Positions 1 through 7,990 of a stretch of DNA of 16,058 nucleotides are shown piece after piece. Made by a program: the position numbers and the translations under genes. The notes under the pieces were generated by a model that saw only the letters and a program-made list of their open reading frames with translations, was not told the origin of the DNA and did not search any database. The stretch comes from Promethearchaeota archaeon (lineage in GTDB: Archaea > Asgardarchaeota > Lokiarchaeia > Sigynarchaeales > SOKP01): NCBI GenBank assembly GCA_016839845.1, contig JAEOTL010000497.1, positions 1 through 16,058 on the forward strand, given 5' to 3'. Every line of letters begins with the position of its first letter. The stretch's first letter is position 1.

Positions 1-102
1 CCCAAAGCTATTCAAAAAGAAGATATTCATGTTGTGAAAGTAAAAAAATTGGAAGAAGTTGATGGTGAGGAAGAATTTATTGAACTCATCCAAGAATCCT
101 GA
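1..102 (+). CDS. C-terminal end of an unrecognised protein (5' truncated)
   Basis: An open frame runs from the first base to a TGA at 100-102 and encodes 33 residues. The fragment is rich in Lys and Glu (KVKKLEEVDGEEEFIELI) and looks like the charged tail of a soluble protein. No motif identifies the family. It lies directly upstream of rnhB on the same strand and overlaps the likely rnhB start by about 23 bases (41 if rnhB starts at the ATG at 62). The two genes are therefore probably co-transcribed. Confidence 0.5.
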   Translation, partial: PKAIQKEDIHVVKVKKLEEVDGEEEFIELIQES

Positions 103-805
103 AAATGAATCAGAAATAGTCTGTGGTATTGACGAGGCTGGTAGAATCTAATTCAAATCGAATTAAATGCCATAAGGCCCCGTCATTGGCCCATTAGTCC
201 TGTGCGGTGTATGTTTCCAAAAATCTAATTTATCTTACCTAACTGAGATCGGTGTAAAAGACTCTAAGAAATTATCACCCAAGAAAAGGAGTAAATTATC
301 TGATCTTATTGTAGATAATTGCCATTCTTTTAAAATTATTTTAGTTTTTCCCAAGGAAATTGACCAAAGGGTAGAAACTAAAACCACTATGAATAAACTG
401 GAAGAACTCAAGATGGCTGAACTCATCAATTACTTAAAACCTCAGATAATTTATATTGATGCGGTTGACGTGGATGAGGACCGATTTTCAAAATCGATAT
501 CAAACTTGTTGAATTATCAACCGAAACAAATTATATCAAAACATAGAGCTGATGATTTATATCCTATTGTTTCTGCTGCTTCAATTCTTGCTAAGAATAA
601 ACGCGATTTAATAATCGATGATCTGAAAGATCAATTTGGTGATTTTGGATCGGGGTATACATCCGATAAAAGAACTACAGATTTCCTCCGAAAGTGGATT
701 CGGGAACACAAATCTGCTCCCACTATAGCTAGGAAATCATGGGAAACTACAAAAAGGATGATAAATGAAGAAGTAACGAATAAAAAAATATCAGACTATC
801 TTTAA
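80..805 (+). CDS. rnhB: Ribonuclease HII, interrupted by a 30-nt putative BHB intron
   Basis: This enzyme cleaves RNA in RNA-DNA hybrids and at single ribonucleotides in DNA. Exon 1 ends in the first catalytic motif GIDEAGR. Exon 2 resumes exactly with GPVIGPL and continues through KDSKKLSP, YIDAVDVDEDRF and the SAASILAKNKRD helix, so the Asp/Glu/Asp/Asp catalytic set is present. Joining 80-145 to 176-805 gives about 231 residues, a normal archaeal length. Without joining, translation stops at the TAA at 149-151. The TTG at 80 is chosen because GGTGAGG (64-70) lies nine bases before it. The in-frame ATG at 62 is the alternative. The 3' end converges with flpA, leaving two bases between stops. 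All motifs downstream of the interruption are intact, which argues against simple decay. Confidence 0.85.
146..175 (+). other. Putative archaeal mRNA intron (30 nt) with bulge-helix-bulge fold
   Basis: These bases split the rnhB motif GIDEAGR/GPVIGP and contain in-frame TAA codons at 149, 164 and 173. Folding by eye gives an exon-exon helix 131-139 with 176-184 (one A·C mismatch, one U·G). A 4-bp central helix joins GGTA (140-143) to TGCC (168-171). The 5' bulge is GAA (144-146) and the 3' bulge ATAA (172-175). The intron hairpin pairs 149-154 with 160-165 around a 5-nt loop. Cutting after 145 and 175, both inside bulges, restores AGA-GGC (Arg-Gly); cutting after 144 and 174 gives the same product. 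The 3' bulge is 4 nt rather than 3, a relaxed BHB. Splicing would use EndA and RtcB, as for tRNA introns. Confidence 0.75.
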
Positions 806-807
806 GC

Positions 808-1500
808 TCAAATTCTTCTGATTATTAAGATAATGTGGTTTGCTGCGTATCTATGAATGTTTATACTTTCAATTATATTATAACCGGCGTTCTCAATAAC
901 CTTCCTCTCTTGAGCATAAATAAGATCAGATTTTTTTGTACTATCGATAGATTGAGATTTAACAGCTAAAACTAATAACCCATTTTTTTTAAGATAATAA
1001 TCACAATTAGCGAGTGCTATTTCTGCTTGATTAGGTTGAGATACATCTTGATAGATTATGTCGATATTAGAGAAAATCGATGCTGCATAAGTATTCGGAT
1101 ATCGGGCATCAGCTAAGATCGGGATCACATTTATTCTTCTTGAAGTACTTTGAATTAATTGCCTAATGCTACGCTCTGCAAACTCAACACTATATATTAC
1201 TCCGTTGCTAATAATATCCGAAAGATGAGAGACGGTCGTTCCAGAAGATGCCCCTAAATACAAACAATTTAAGTCATCCGATAGAATAGAAGTTTCAGGA
1301 TTTTCCAATAATAATGCTGCTAACTTACTTCTATAGGGATCCCATTCTCTGTATTCAATTTCATTATGCTTTACTAGTCTCTCACCATACACACGATACC
1401 CTTTATCTGAATTTCTGGTATATAGTTTTAATTTCTCTTGAGATCCTGAAATGAACACATTATAAAATCTTGGATGGTTTCTTATCTCAGTTTTAGACAT
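808..1500 (-). CDS. flpA: Fibrillarin-like rRNA/tRNA 2'-O-methyltransferase
   Basis: This is the catalytic subunit of box C/D ribonucleoproteins. It transfers methyl from S-adenosylmethionine to the ribose 2'-OH of guide-selected rRNA or tRNA nucleotides. The 230-residue length is standard. The fibrillarin N-terminal segment includes YRVYGERLVK and YREWDPYRSKLAALL. The SAM site has YLGASSGTTVSHLSD (about 81-95), the acidic YSVEF (103-107) and DARYP (131-135). The catalytic region has QDVSQPNQ (151-158) and AVKSQSID (179-186), giving the expected Asp and Lys. The gene sits 12 bases after nop5 in the same orientation, the usual archaeal pairing, and its product binds the Nop5 N-terminal domain. 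No guide RNA was recognised in this window. Confidence 0.95.
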   Translation of the reverse strand: MSKTEIRNHPRFYNVFISGSQEKLKLYTRNSDKGYRVYGERLVKHNEIEYREWDPYRSKLAALLLENPETSILSDDLNCLYLGASSGTTVSHLSDIISNGVIYSVEFAERSIRQLIQSTSRRINVIPILADARYPNTYAASIFSNIDIIYQDVSQPNQAEIALANCDYYLKKNGLLVLAVKSQSIDSTKKSDLIYAQERKVIENAGYNIIESINIHRYAANHIILIIRRI

Positions 1501-1512
1501 TTGTAACTTTCC

Positions 1513-2718
1513 TCATCTTCTCTTTTTTGGTCTCTTTTTCTTTTGCTTCGGAGTTTCGGGTTTTATTGGAGGATTAGGATACTTATCTTCAATTTCTTTT
1601 ATTTTACTTTGAATTTCACTTGCGAATTTGTCTCCGATGAATTCTCCAGAAAAATAATCGACCTTAGCTGAAATCCCAATTTTACCTGCTACAACACGTG
1701 CGATTTTTCCTCGATGATAAGGCTTAGCGGACCGAATTTGATTCCATTGAAATAATAATCCATGTTTTGGTCGTTTTTCCCCAGTTTTAAGAAACCTGTA
1801 AAGTGCTTTTTCAGCACCTAGTAATTGGATTCTAGATGCGGGCATGTACGCCAATTTTTTCAATCCACCGGCCTTTGCAATTAGTTTAGCTGTGATTAAA
1901 GCACCAAGAACTGCATTTATGTTTGGAGTAAATTTTTCAATAATATCTGTTAAATATACTTCTAATTCATTTCGATACACGTCTAAGGATATAATTTGAT
2001 TTGCATAATCTTGAACAATATCTAAATTAAACGATGCCCCCATCGAATTCAAAGCATAGTTTTGTAAAGACTTAATCTTACTATCCTCTAATTGAAAATT
2101 GTCTTTAAGATTATCATAGGTGAATTTTTCCCTACCACCTATTATAGATACTAATTTTGCTAAAAGAATATTGTCTTCAACTACTTTATCAGTTAACTCT
2201 GGAAAATGTAAACCATACCATTCCCTAAGATTTCCCGAAAATAAGCTTATAGATTTTTTGATAACATCTAAAGTACTAACAATTTGGATTATAATATTAT
2301 CAGAATGCCCACTTTCCTGACTTACTTTCTTTTTAGCTAACTCTTCACTAATCTCTTTATATTGAGAGAGAATTTCTTCTCTTTTTTTATTAATACCAAC
2401 TTTCTTTAATTGGGATTCCATATTCATACGGAAATTTCTAAGTTCGACGGAGTTCCCTTCAAAAGATGTTTTATAGCCTAATATCTCAGCTGTAAGTAGT
2501 TGCATTTCTTTGTTATCAAAAGTAAACTCATCAAAACCAGTATTTTTCAACTCTAAAAGAAAATCCTTATATATTTGATGGAGCTCCCCATCATTTATAC
2601 TCTCATAAAATTGAATGATACTTTTGTTATCATTATCAAAATCTATAAAATTTAATATATTACCCGTTTCGTCTAAACCAAAAATGCCAATTAAGGTATC
2701 TGCGACGTAAGACTTCAT
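1513..2718 (-). CDS. nop5: Nop5 (Nop56/58-like) box C/D sRNP scaffold protein
   Basis: This is the scaffold of the box C/D methylation particle. It bridges L7Ae/kink-turn RNA and fibrillarin. It has 401 residues. A Nop5 N-terminal domain (about 1-115) leads into a coiled-coil stretch (about 115-260) with the family signature LREWYGLHFPEL (164-175). The NOP RNA-binding domain follows, with GALITAKLIAKAGGLKKLAY and MPASRIQLLGAEKALYRFL (272-310) and the HGLLFQ…P.HRGKIARVVAGKI segment (319-347). A Lys/Arg-rich tail ends the protein (KQKKKRPKKRR). The gene precedes flpA by 12 bases in an apparent two-gene operon, and its promoter lies in the 78-bp divergent spacer shared with pyrD. Confidence 0.95.
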   Translation of the reverse strand: MKSYVADTLIGIFGLDETGNILNFIDFDNDNKSIIQFYESINDGELHQIYKDFLLELKNTGFDEFTFDNKEMQLLTAEILGYKTSFEGNSVELRNFRMNMESQLKKVGINKKREEILSQYKEISEELAKKKVSQESGHSDNIIIQIVSTLDVIKKSISLFSGNLREWYGLHFPELTDKVVEDNILLAKLVSIIGGREKFTYDNLKDNFQLEDSKIKSLQNYALNSMGASFNLDIVQDYANQIISLDVYRNELEVYLTDIIEKFTPNINAVLGALITAKLIAKAGGLKKLAYMPASRIQLLGAEKALYRFLKTGEKRPKHGLLFQWNQIRSAKPYHRGKIARVVAGKIGISAKVDYFSGEFIGDKFASEIQSKIKEIEDKYPNPPIKPETPKQKKKRPKKRR

Positions 2719-2756
2719 CTTTCCGAGATAATTCAGAGCTATTTTTTCTTTATTGA

Positions 2757-2781
2757 TAATTATTATAAAATTATAATCATT
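2757..2781. promoter_or_regulatory. AT-rich divergent TATA region for nop5-flpA and pyrD-pyrK
   Basis: The 78-bp spacer 2719-2796 separates divergent starts. It contains ATTATTATAAAATTATAAT (2759-2777), which reads as a TATA-like element on both strands. The core lies roughly 25-30 bases before the pyrD ATG, as expected for a nearly leaderless transcript, and about 40-55 bases before the nop5 ATG. Element identity is inferred from composition and spacing only. Confidence 0.5.
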
Positions 2782-2796
2782 ATTTTCTTTTAAAAA

Positions 2797-3723
2797 ATGC
2801 TAGAAAATAATCTCTCTGGGTTAAAATTAAAATCTCCACTGATTTTAGCCTCTGGTATTTTAGGGGTTTCCTATTCTTCAATGAAGAGACTATTCGATGC
2901 GGGGATTGGTGCGGTCACCTCGAAATCGATTGGACCTAGACCAAGAAAAGGTTATAAAAATCCTTCTATTATAGAAATTTATCCTGGTACTTTCCTGAAT
3001 GCTGTAGGTCTAGGGAATCCGGGAATCGATAATTTTCTATCTGAAATTAAAGAAATAAAGAAATCTAAAATCCCTTTAATAGTTAGCGTGTTTGGGGATT
3101 CAAATGAATCGTATTTACACGTTGCAACTAAAGCAGAACAAGCAGGTGCTGATGCTATTGAGATCAATATTTCCTGTCCACATGCAGCAGTATCCTCAAT
3201 AGGGATAGACAGTGATCTAACCTTTTCAGTAGTTCAAACTCTAAAGGAAAAACTGGGTGTGCCTCTTTTTGTTAAGTTGAACCCTAACGTTACTGATATT
3301 GGGAAGATTGCTTTAGCAGCTCAAAAGGGAGGTGCTGACGGAGTTGTTGCAATAAATACTCTGAGTGCAATGGTAATTGATATAAATACCAAAAGACCTA
3401 TATTAGCACATGGGAGTGGTGGGCTTTCTGGGAAGGCTATTCATCCTATTGCGGTTAAAAAAGTATATGATCTTCATCAATTATTAAAAATTCCAATTAT
3501 CGGCTGCGGTGGAATTTCTACATGGAAAGATGTTGTGGAATTCATTTTAGCTGGTGCTTCAGCAGTTCAAATTGGAACTGCTCTATATAATGGCGTTGAG
3601 ATTATAACTAGGATTAATAAATCTTTACACAAATATCTAGAAAATAATGGATATACATCTATTACTGAATTAATTGGGCTATCTCATCAATTTAAAACCC
3701 AGGAGGTGCCTGATTTTGACTGA
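2797..3723 (+). CDS. pyrD: Dihydroorotate dehydrogenase, catalytic subunit (class 1B)
   Basis: This FMN enzyme oxidises dihydroorotate to orotate in de novo UMP synthesis. The 308-residue TIM barrel opens with GLKLKSPLILASGILG (8-23) and has the substrate and FMN loop TSKSIGPRPRKG (41-52). NAVGLGNPG is at 68-76. INISCPHA (123-130) carries the catalytic Cys127 typical of class 1. FVKLNPN and the phosphate-binding IIGCGGISTWKDVVEFILAGASAVQIGTALY segment follow. The class 1B (NAD-linked) assignment rests on the pyrK gene that overlaps its 3' end. The start is close behind a TATA-like region with no Shine-Dalgarno site, suggesting a leaderless message. Confidence 0.95.
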   Translation: MLENNLSGLKLKSPLILASGILGVSYSSMKRLFDAGIGAVTSKSIGPRPRKGYKNPSIIEIYPGTFLNAVGLGNPGIDNFLSEIKEIKKSKIPLIVSVFGDSNESYLHVATKAEQAGADAIEINISCPHAAVSSIGIDSDLTFSVVQTLKEKLGVPLFVKLNPNVTDIGKIALAAQKGGADGVVAINTLSAMVIDINTKRPILAHGSGGLSGKAIHPIAVKKVYDLHQLLKIPIIGCGGISTWKDVVEFILAGASAVQIGTALYNGVEIITRINKSLHKYLENNGYTSITELIGLSHQFKTQEVPDFD

Positions 3724-4567
3724 AAACATCATGAGAACAGTAGCTATAACAGATTCTATTGAGGAATGTAAGGACACAAAAACTATAAATTTCAATATGA
3801 AAGAGGGCAATCCTCGTTATATTGTTCCAAAACCTGGCCAATTCGCTATGATTTGGGTTCCGGGCGTTGATGAGATCCCAATGTCCATCTCAAATTGCGA
3901 CACGGAAGGCAATTGGAGTATTACTGTAAAAAACATTGGTGAATGTACTAATGCACTTTTTAATCTCAAACAAGGTGAATTTATCGGTGTGCGAGGACCT
4001 TTAGGTAACTGGTTTGAAATTCCAGAAGAGAAATCTAAATATATATTTATAATCGGAGGTGGAATTGGAATGGCTCCCCTTTGGTATCTTTCCCAAGAGC
4101 TGCATAAAAATAAAATTCCCTTTATTCTAATTCAAGGGGCTAAAGTAAAAGACGAACTTGTGTATATAACACAACTTCAAAAGATAAACAAGAAGTCTTG
4201 CGACATCTTTTTTTGCACTGAAGATGGGAGTTATGGATCCGAGGGCATTGTAACTGAGTCCTTCGATATAATTTTGAAAACCTACTCCAAAAGGTTGTCT
4301 TCTAATGGCATAGTTTATACTTGTGGCCCTGAAAACATGATCTATTCTATTTTTGAAGTATGTGAAGAATGGAACCTCGAACTCCAAGCAAGTTTAGAGC
4401 GTATAATGAGATGTGGATGTGGTCTGTGTGGATTATGTGCAATTGATCCATTAGGTTTGCTAGTTTGCAAGGATGGACCCGTTTTCAAGACTGAATCCTT
4501 AAGAAAGATGGGAGATTTTGGAAAATATAAAAGGGATTTTACTGGTAGGAAAATTCAATTAGAATGA
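3716..4567 (+). CDS. pyrK: Dihydroorotate dehydrogenase electron-transfer subunit
   Basis: This subunit passes electrons from PyrD's FMN through its own 2Fe-2S cluster and FAD to NAD+. It has 283 residues in ferredoxin-reductase order: a flavin-binding barrel with EIPMSISN (53-60), a nucleotide-binding fold with IIGGGIGMAPL (112-122) and YTCGPENM (201-208), then the C-terminal cluster motif. Cys233, Cys238, Cys241 and Cys251 (pattern Cx4Cx2Cx9C, followed by DGPVF) are the cluster ligands. The TTG at 3716 is chosen because a strong AGGAGGTG (3701-3708) lies seven bases upstream. This gives an 8-base overlap with pyrD and suggests translational coupling. An ATG at 3731 is the alternative, and an earlier ATG at 3674 lies before the ribosome site. 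Confidence 0.92.
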   Translation: MTENIMRTVAITDSIEECKDTKTINFNMKEGNPRYIVPKPGQFAMIWVPGVDEIPMSISNCDTEGNWSITVKNIGECTNALFNLKQGEFIGVRGPLGNWFEIPEEKSKYIFIIGGGIGMAPLWYLSQELHKNKIPFILIQGAKVKDELVYITQLQKINKKSCDIFFCTEDGSYGSEGIVTESFDIILKTYSKRLSSNGIVYTCGPENMIYSIFEVCEEWNLELQASLERIMRCGCGLCGLCAIDPLGLLVCKDGPVFKTESLRKMGDFGKYKRDFTGRKIQLE

Positions 4568-4723
4568 ATTCTTAGTGTAATGGCCGAATTCTTAAATTGT
4601 TAATTATAGAATTCAAAAATCTTCGATATAATTAAATTAGAAAATAAGCGGAATCTTCACTTTTTTAATGTTAAAATACCTTTAAATAAAGAAGAATATA
4701 CTTTAGTGAGGAGGAATTCATTG

Positions 4724-6178
4724 ATGACAAGTGAAACGGGTGATTGGGATTTCAAAAAATGCAAAATTTCTGTTGAAATTCGATATTCCATAAATAGGAA
4801 TCAAAAAAAGCTAATAGAATCTCTTTCATATATAAGTGATGATGAAGAATTTTTTATTCTTATTATTAAAGATATTTATATTTATCTGAAGAACAAAACG
4901 AATTTATTACATCACCTGAACATTACTCAACTTAAAGAAATTCCTCTTATTACATATAATATTGCAAAATATACATTCCCAAACCATATTGTTGTTAATA
5001 GAGAGAGAGGATTTCTAAATAAGATTAGTAACCTGTATGGTTTTATTTATATAGCTTCAAATAAAGCATCTAAAAATAAAAAAGTTTATGTTGGACAGAC
5101 TATGCGTCCTATAGAAGAGGAATGGGGGGAGATAATGGGTCATGGTATAACATTAAGAAAAAAACGAAAAGAAAATCCTAATCAGAAAATATTGGCAAGA
5201 TATGTACTCAACGCCATTGCCAAATATCCAAATGAAGTCTGGGATCTTAGATTAATCGATATTGCTTATAATAAACCCGAATTAGACATCAAAGAAAGGT
5301 ACTATATAGTAGAAATTTACGACTCGATGAACCCAAAGAAAGGATATAATTTGACTACAGGAGGAAGAACAGGAGGAAGGTTGAGCTCCGCTATGAAAAA
5401 AAAAGTTAGTGAAAGTGTAACAAAGGTGTGGAATAGTCCTGGATACCGAGAAAGATTAATTGATATTCAATTAAAATCATGGGAAAATGAAGAACGTCAG
5501 AAAAGGGCAAGTAAAGCTCAATTAAAATCTTGGAAAAACGAAGAGCGTAGACAAAAAGCAAGTGAAGCTGCAAAAAATAGATGGCAAGATAAAGAAGTAC
5601 GAAGGAAGATGAAAAAAGGTTTGAGTAAGCATGCTAGAAAAATTTGGCAAAACCCAACACAAGCAATGTTGAAATCTCTGAAAAATATGCATCAAAACAC
5701 AAGAAAAGATATCGTAAATTTAAAGGAGTTTTTAATTGATATTAAACGTACAAAAAATCAAAGAGAATTTTGGCAAGGAGATTTGTTTAATGTGTATGGA
5801 ATAAAGTCTCATATGACTCTTAATAGTAGGATAAAAGAAATCCTTGGGGGATTTGGTGTAAATAATCATGGAGAAGCACACCGATTCTTTTATGATAGAA
5901 GTATTGATGAAGTGATGAAATATTTCGACAATCCAAAAAGTTACAATATATTTCGAGATCCAATTACAAGGCAATTTTTCATTGATGTGAAAAACTCAAA
6001 AAACGGTGCTGATTTATATAAAAAATATAGTGTTTGGCATAAACAAGGTTTAATAACAAAAATAAAAAGAATTTTGGGGAAATTTGGGATAAACAATTAT
6101 ACTACTTTAAAGAGGTTTTTACAAGATAAGGAGATAAATCAAAGTCTTAAATATTTTGAAAACATCGAAAAAAATTAA
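4724..6178 (+). CDS. Free-standing GIY-YIG homing-type endonuclease with repeat C-terminus
   Basis: It has 484 residues from the ATG at 4724, chosen because GAGGAGG (4708-4714) lies nine bases upstream. A TTG at 4721 is equally placed. An unrecognised N-terminus (1-100) precedes the nuclease domain: GFIYIA (106-111) and VYVGQT (121-126) are the GIY and YIG elements. Arg128 and Glu191 (KERYYIVE) fit the catalytic Arg and Glu, and GYNLTTGG (207-214) closes the domain. Residues 219-324 hold repeated KSWxNEERxxKAS units resembling NUMOD3-type DNA-binding modules. The last 150 residues are two tandem copies of an about 65-residue repeat. Such enzymes cut DNA site-specifically and promote their own spread. 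It lies between pyrK and elp3 without visibly breaking either. All expected catalytic residues are visible, so it is probably active. Confidence 0.85.
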   Translation: MTSETGDWDFKKCKISVEIRYSINRNQKKLIESLSYISDDEEFFILIIKDIYIYLKNKTNLLHHLNITQLKEIPLITYNIAKYTFPNHIVVNRERGFLNKISNLYGFIYIASNKASKNKKVYVGQTMRPIEEEWGEIMGHGITLRKKRKENPNQKILARYVLNAIAKYPNEVWDLRLIDIAYNKPELDIKERYYIVEIYDSMNPKKGYNLTTGGRTGGRLSSAMKKKVSESVTKVWNSPGYRERLIDIQLKSWENEERQKRASKAQLKSWKNEERRQKASEAAKNRWQDKEVRRKMKKGLSKHARKIWQNPTQAMLKSLKNMHQNTRKDIVNLKEFLIDIKRTKNQREFWQGDLFNVYGIKSHMTLNSRIKEILGGFGVNNHGEAHRFFYDRSIDEVMKYFDNPKSYNIFRDPITRQFFIDVKNSKNGADLYKKYSVWHKQGLITKIKRILGKFGINNYTTLKRFLQDKEINQSLKYFENIEKN

Positions 6179-6312
6179 TTAACTGTAATCTCCCATTTAT
6201 ATTAAAATAAATATTCAATTAAAGTTGGTAAAAAACTATTAGTTTTATCGAAAATTAACTAAATTTAAGTTATTATGAATTTATTATTTTTATTACAATA
6301 TCGAGTTAAAAA

Positions 6313-7941
6313 ATGGGACATTCAGAAGACCTAAACTCAGACACGATAAAACTGATTGCCAGAGAAATCATTGATTTCTTAATAAAAAATCCAGACTTCC
6401 CCCGGGGGAAAATTACAAGCCTAAAAGGGCGAATAGGTAAAAAATATGAGCATTCTAAAGTAATAAAGAATGCTTCTATATTACATTTTGCTTCAGAAGA
6501 AGAAAAATTGATCATCACTAAATTATTAAAGAGGAGAACGGTAAGAACATTGTCTGGGATATCAGCAATCGCAATCATGACTAAACCCCTAGGATGTCCT
6601 GGAAAATGTATCTTTTGTCCCGGTCGAAATTCTCAACCGGGAGAAAATGTAGCACAATCCTATACCGGGAGAGAACCTTCAGCTATGCGCTCCATCCAAA
6701 ACAATTATGATCCTTACAGACAAGTACGGAGCCGAATACGAGATTTGGAAGCCATTGGTCATATTGTAGACAAAATTTCCTTGATAATTCAAGGAGGGAC
6801 TTTTTTATCAACGGATCTAAAGTATCAAGAAGATTTCATTAAGGGGGCACTTGAAGGTGTTATTGAACAAAGAGTAGAAAGTTTAGAAGAAGCCAAAAAG
6901 CTTGCTGAAACCTCTAAAAGACGAGTAATAGGCATCACCATAGAAACACGACCAGATTATTGCAAAGAAAACGATGTTGACCAAATGCTTTATTATGGAA
7001 CTACACGCGTTGAAATCGGGATACAGACTATTTATAATGATATTTATAATTTGGTGAAAAGAGGTCATACATCTATAGACAGCACAGAAGCAATTAGAAT
7101 TGCAAAAGATGCAGGATTGAAGGTGAACGCACACATAATGCCAAATTTACCCGGTTCCAATTATGATCAAGATATAAAATTATTTGAAGAACTCTTTTCA
7201 AACTCTAATTATCGACCCGATATGTTAAAAATTTACCCAACGCTGGTGATAGATGGAACTGAATTATACCAATGGTGGAAGCAAGGTAAATATACCCCTT
7301 ACACAGATGAGCAGTTGATAAATTTAATTGCAAATGTTAAATCGAACCTTCCTTCATATGTTAGAATTCAGAGAATAATGAGAGACATTCCTGCGACCTT
7401 AATCACAGCCGGATGTAAGAAAAGTAATTTAAGACAACTAGTTCACGACAGGTTGGTCGAGTTAGGTGAAAAATGTAACTGCATTCGATGCCGTGAGTAT
7501 GGTTTTTCTAATAATAAAGGTGAGATAAACATAGACAATTCCCTTGATATTAAGTTATGTCGACAAGATTATGAAGCATCAAAAGGGCATGAAGTTTTCT
7601 TGTCTTTTGAGACCCAAAAAGAAAATCATCTCTTTGGATATTTAAGACTTAGGAAACCCTCTGAATTTGCTCACCGTCTCGAATTAAATGATGGGAAAAC
7701 GATGATTGTAAGAGAGATTAAGGTGGTGGGAGAGATGGTCCCTAAAGATATGAAACCTAATCGTTTAGCTCAAATTCAACATCGGGGATTAGGGAAGTTA
7801 TTAATGAAAGAAGCGGAAGCGATATCACAAAAAGAGTTTGAAGCAAAAAAGCTAGCCGTAATCAGTGGACTTGGAGTTCGTGATTTTTTCTATGATTTAG
7901 GATATGCACTTGATGGTGTTTATGTATCTAAATTCTTATAA
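6313..7941 (+). CDS. elp3: Elp3, tRNA uridine(34) acetyltransferase / radical SAM enzyme
   Basis: Elp3 uses S-adenosylmethionine and acetyl-CoA to install the carboxymethyl group on wobble uridine of tRNAs. It has 542 residues, standard for the family. The N-terminal helical tRNA-binding part precedes the radical SAM motif CPGKCIFCPG (95-104; Cys95, 99, 102). IIQGGTF (158-164) and ITIETRPDYC follow, then a Cys-containing zinc site (EKCNCIRCREYG). The GNAT acetyl-CoA loop QIQHRGLGKLL is at about 487-497, and the family-typical end SGLGVRDFFYDLGY is present. The first two cluster cysteines are separated by three residues rather than the four I recall as common in archaeal Elp3. The upstream 134 bases are AT-rich with no Shine-Dalgarno site. 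Confidence 0.95.
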   Translation: MGHSEDLNSDTIKLIAREIIDFLIKNPDFPRGKITSLKGRIGKKYEHSKVIKNASILHFASEEEKLIITKLLKRRTVRTLSGISAIAIMTKPLGCPGKCIFCPGRNSQPGENVAQSYTGREPSAMRSIQNNYDPYRQVRSRIRDLEAIGHIVDKISLIIQGGTFLSTDLKYQEDFIKGALEGVIEQRVESLEEAKKLAETSKRRVIGITIETRPDYCKENDVDQMLYYGTTRVEIGIQTIYNDIYNLVKRGHTSIDSTEAIRIAKDAGLKVNAHIMPNLPGSNYDQDIKLFEELFSNSNYRPDMLKIYPTLVIDGTELYQWWKQGKYTPYTDEQLINLIANVKSNLPSYVRIQRIMRDIPATLITAGCKKSNLRQLVHDRLVELGEKCNCIRCREYGFSNNKGEINIDNSLDIKLCRQDYEASKGHEVFLSFETQKENHLFGYLRLRKPSEFAHRLELNDGKTMIVREIKVVGEMVPKDMKPNRLAQIQHRGLGKLLMKEAEAISQKEFEAKKLAVISGLGVRDFFYDLGYALDGVYVSKFL

Positions 7942-7990
7942 AGATGGTTAATTTAGACCTCCCCATTGCTTATATTTAAAAATCTTTGAT

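Noticed and set aside
143..178. Ribosomal bypassing (hop) instead of splicing at the rnhB interruption
   Set aside because: Hopping needs a landing triplet matching the take-off codon. Take-off AGA (143-145) would have to land on 173-175, which is TAA. The BHB fold explains the boundaries better.
80..805. rnhB as an ordinary pseudogene
   Set aside because: There is one clean 30-base insertion, a perfect motif on both sides, and no other lesion in about 230 codons. Decay is possible but less likely than an intron.
389..805. A shorter RNase HII starting at the ATG at 389
   Set aside because: It would lack the first catalytic Asp and the GRG substrate-binding motif, which are encoded upstream in the same frame once the intron is removed.
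4566..4615. Direct repeats GAATTCTTA (4566-4574, 4586-4594) beside the endonuclease gene as insertion-site duplications
   Set aside because: They are short and AT-rich, both lie on the same side of the gene, and there is no matching copy after 6178.
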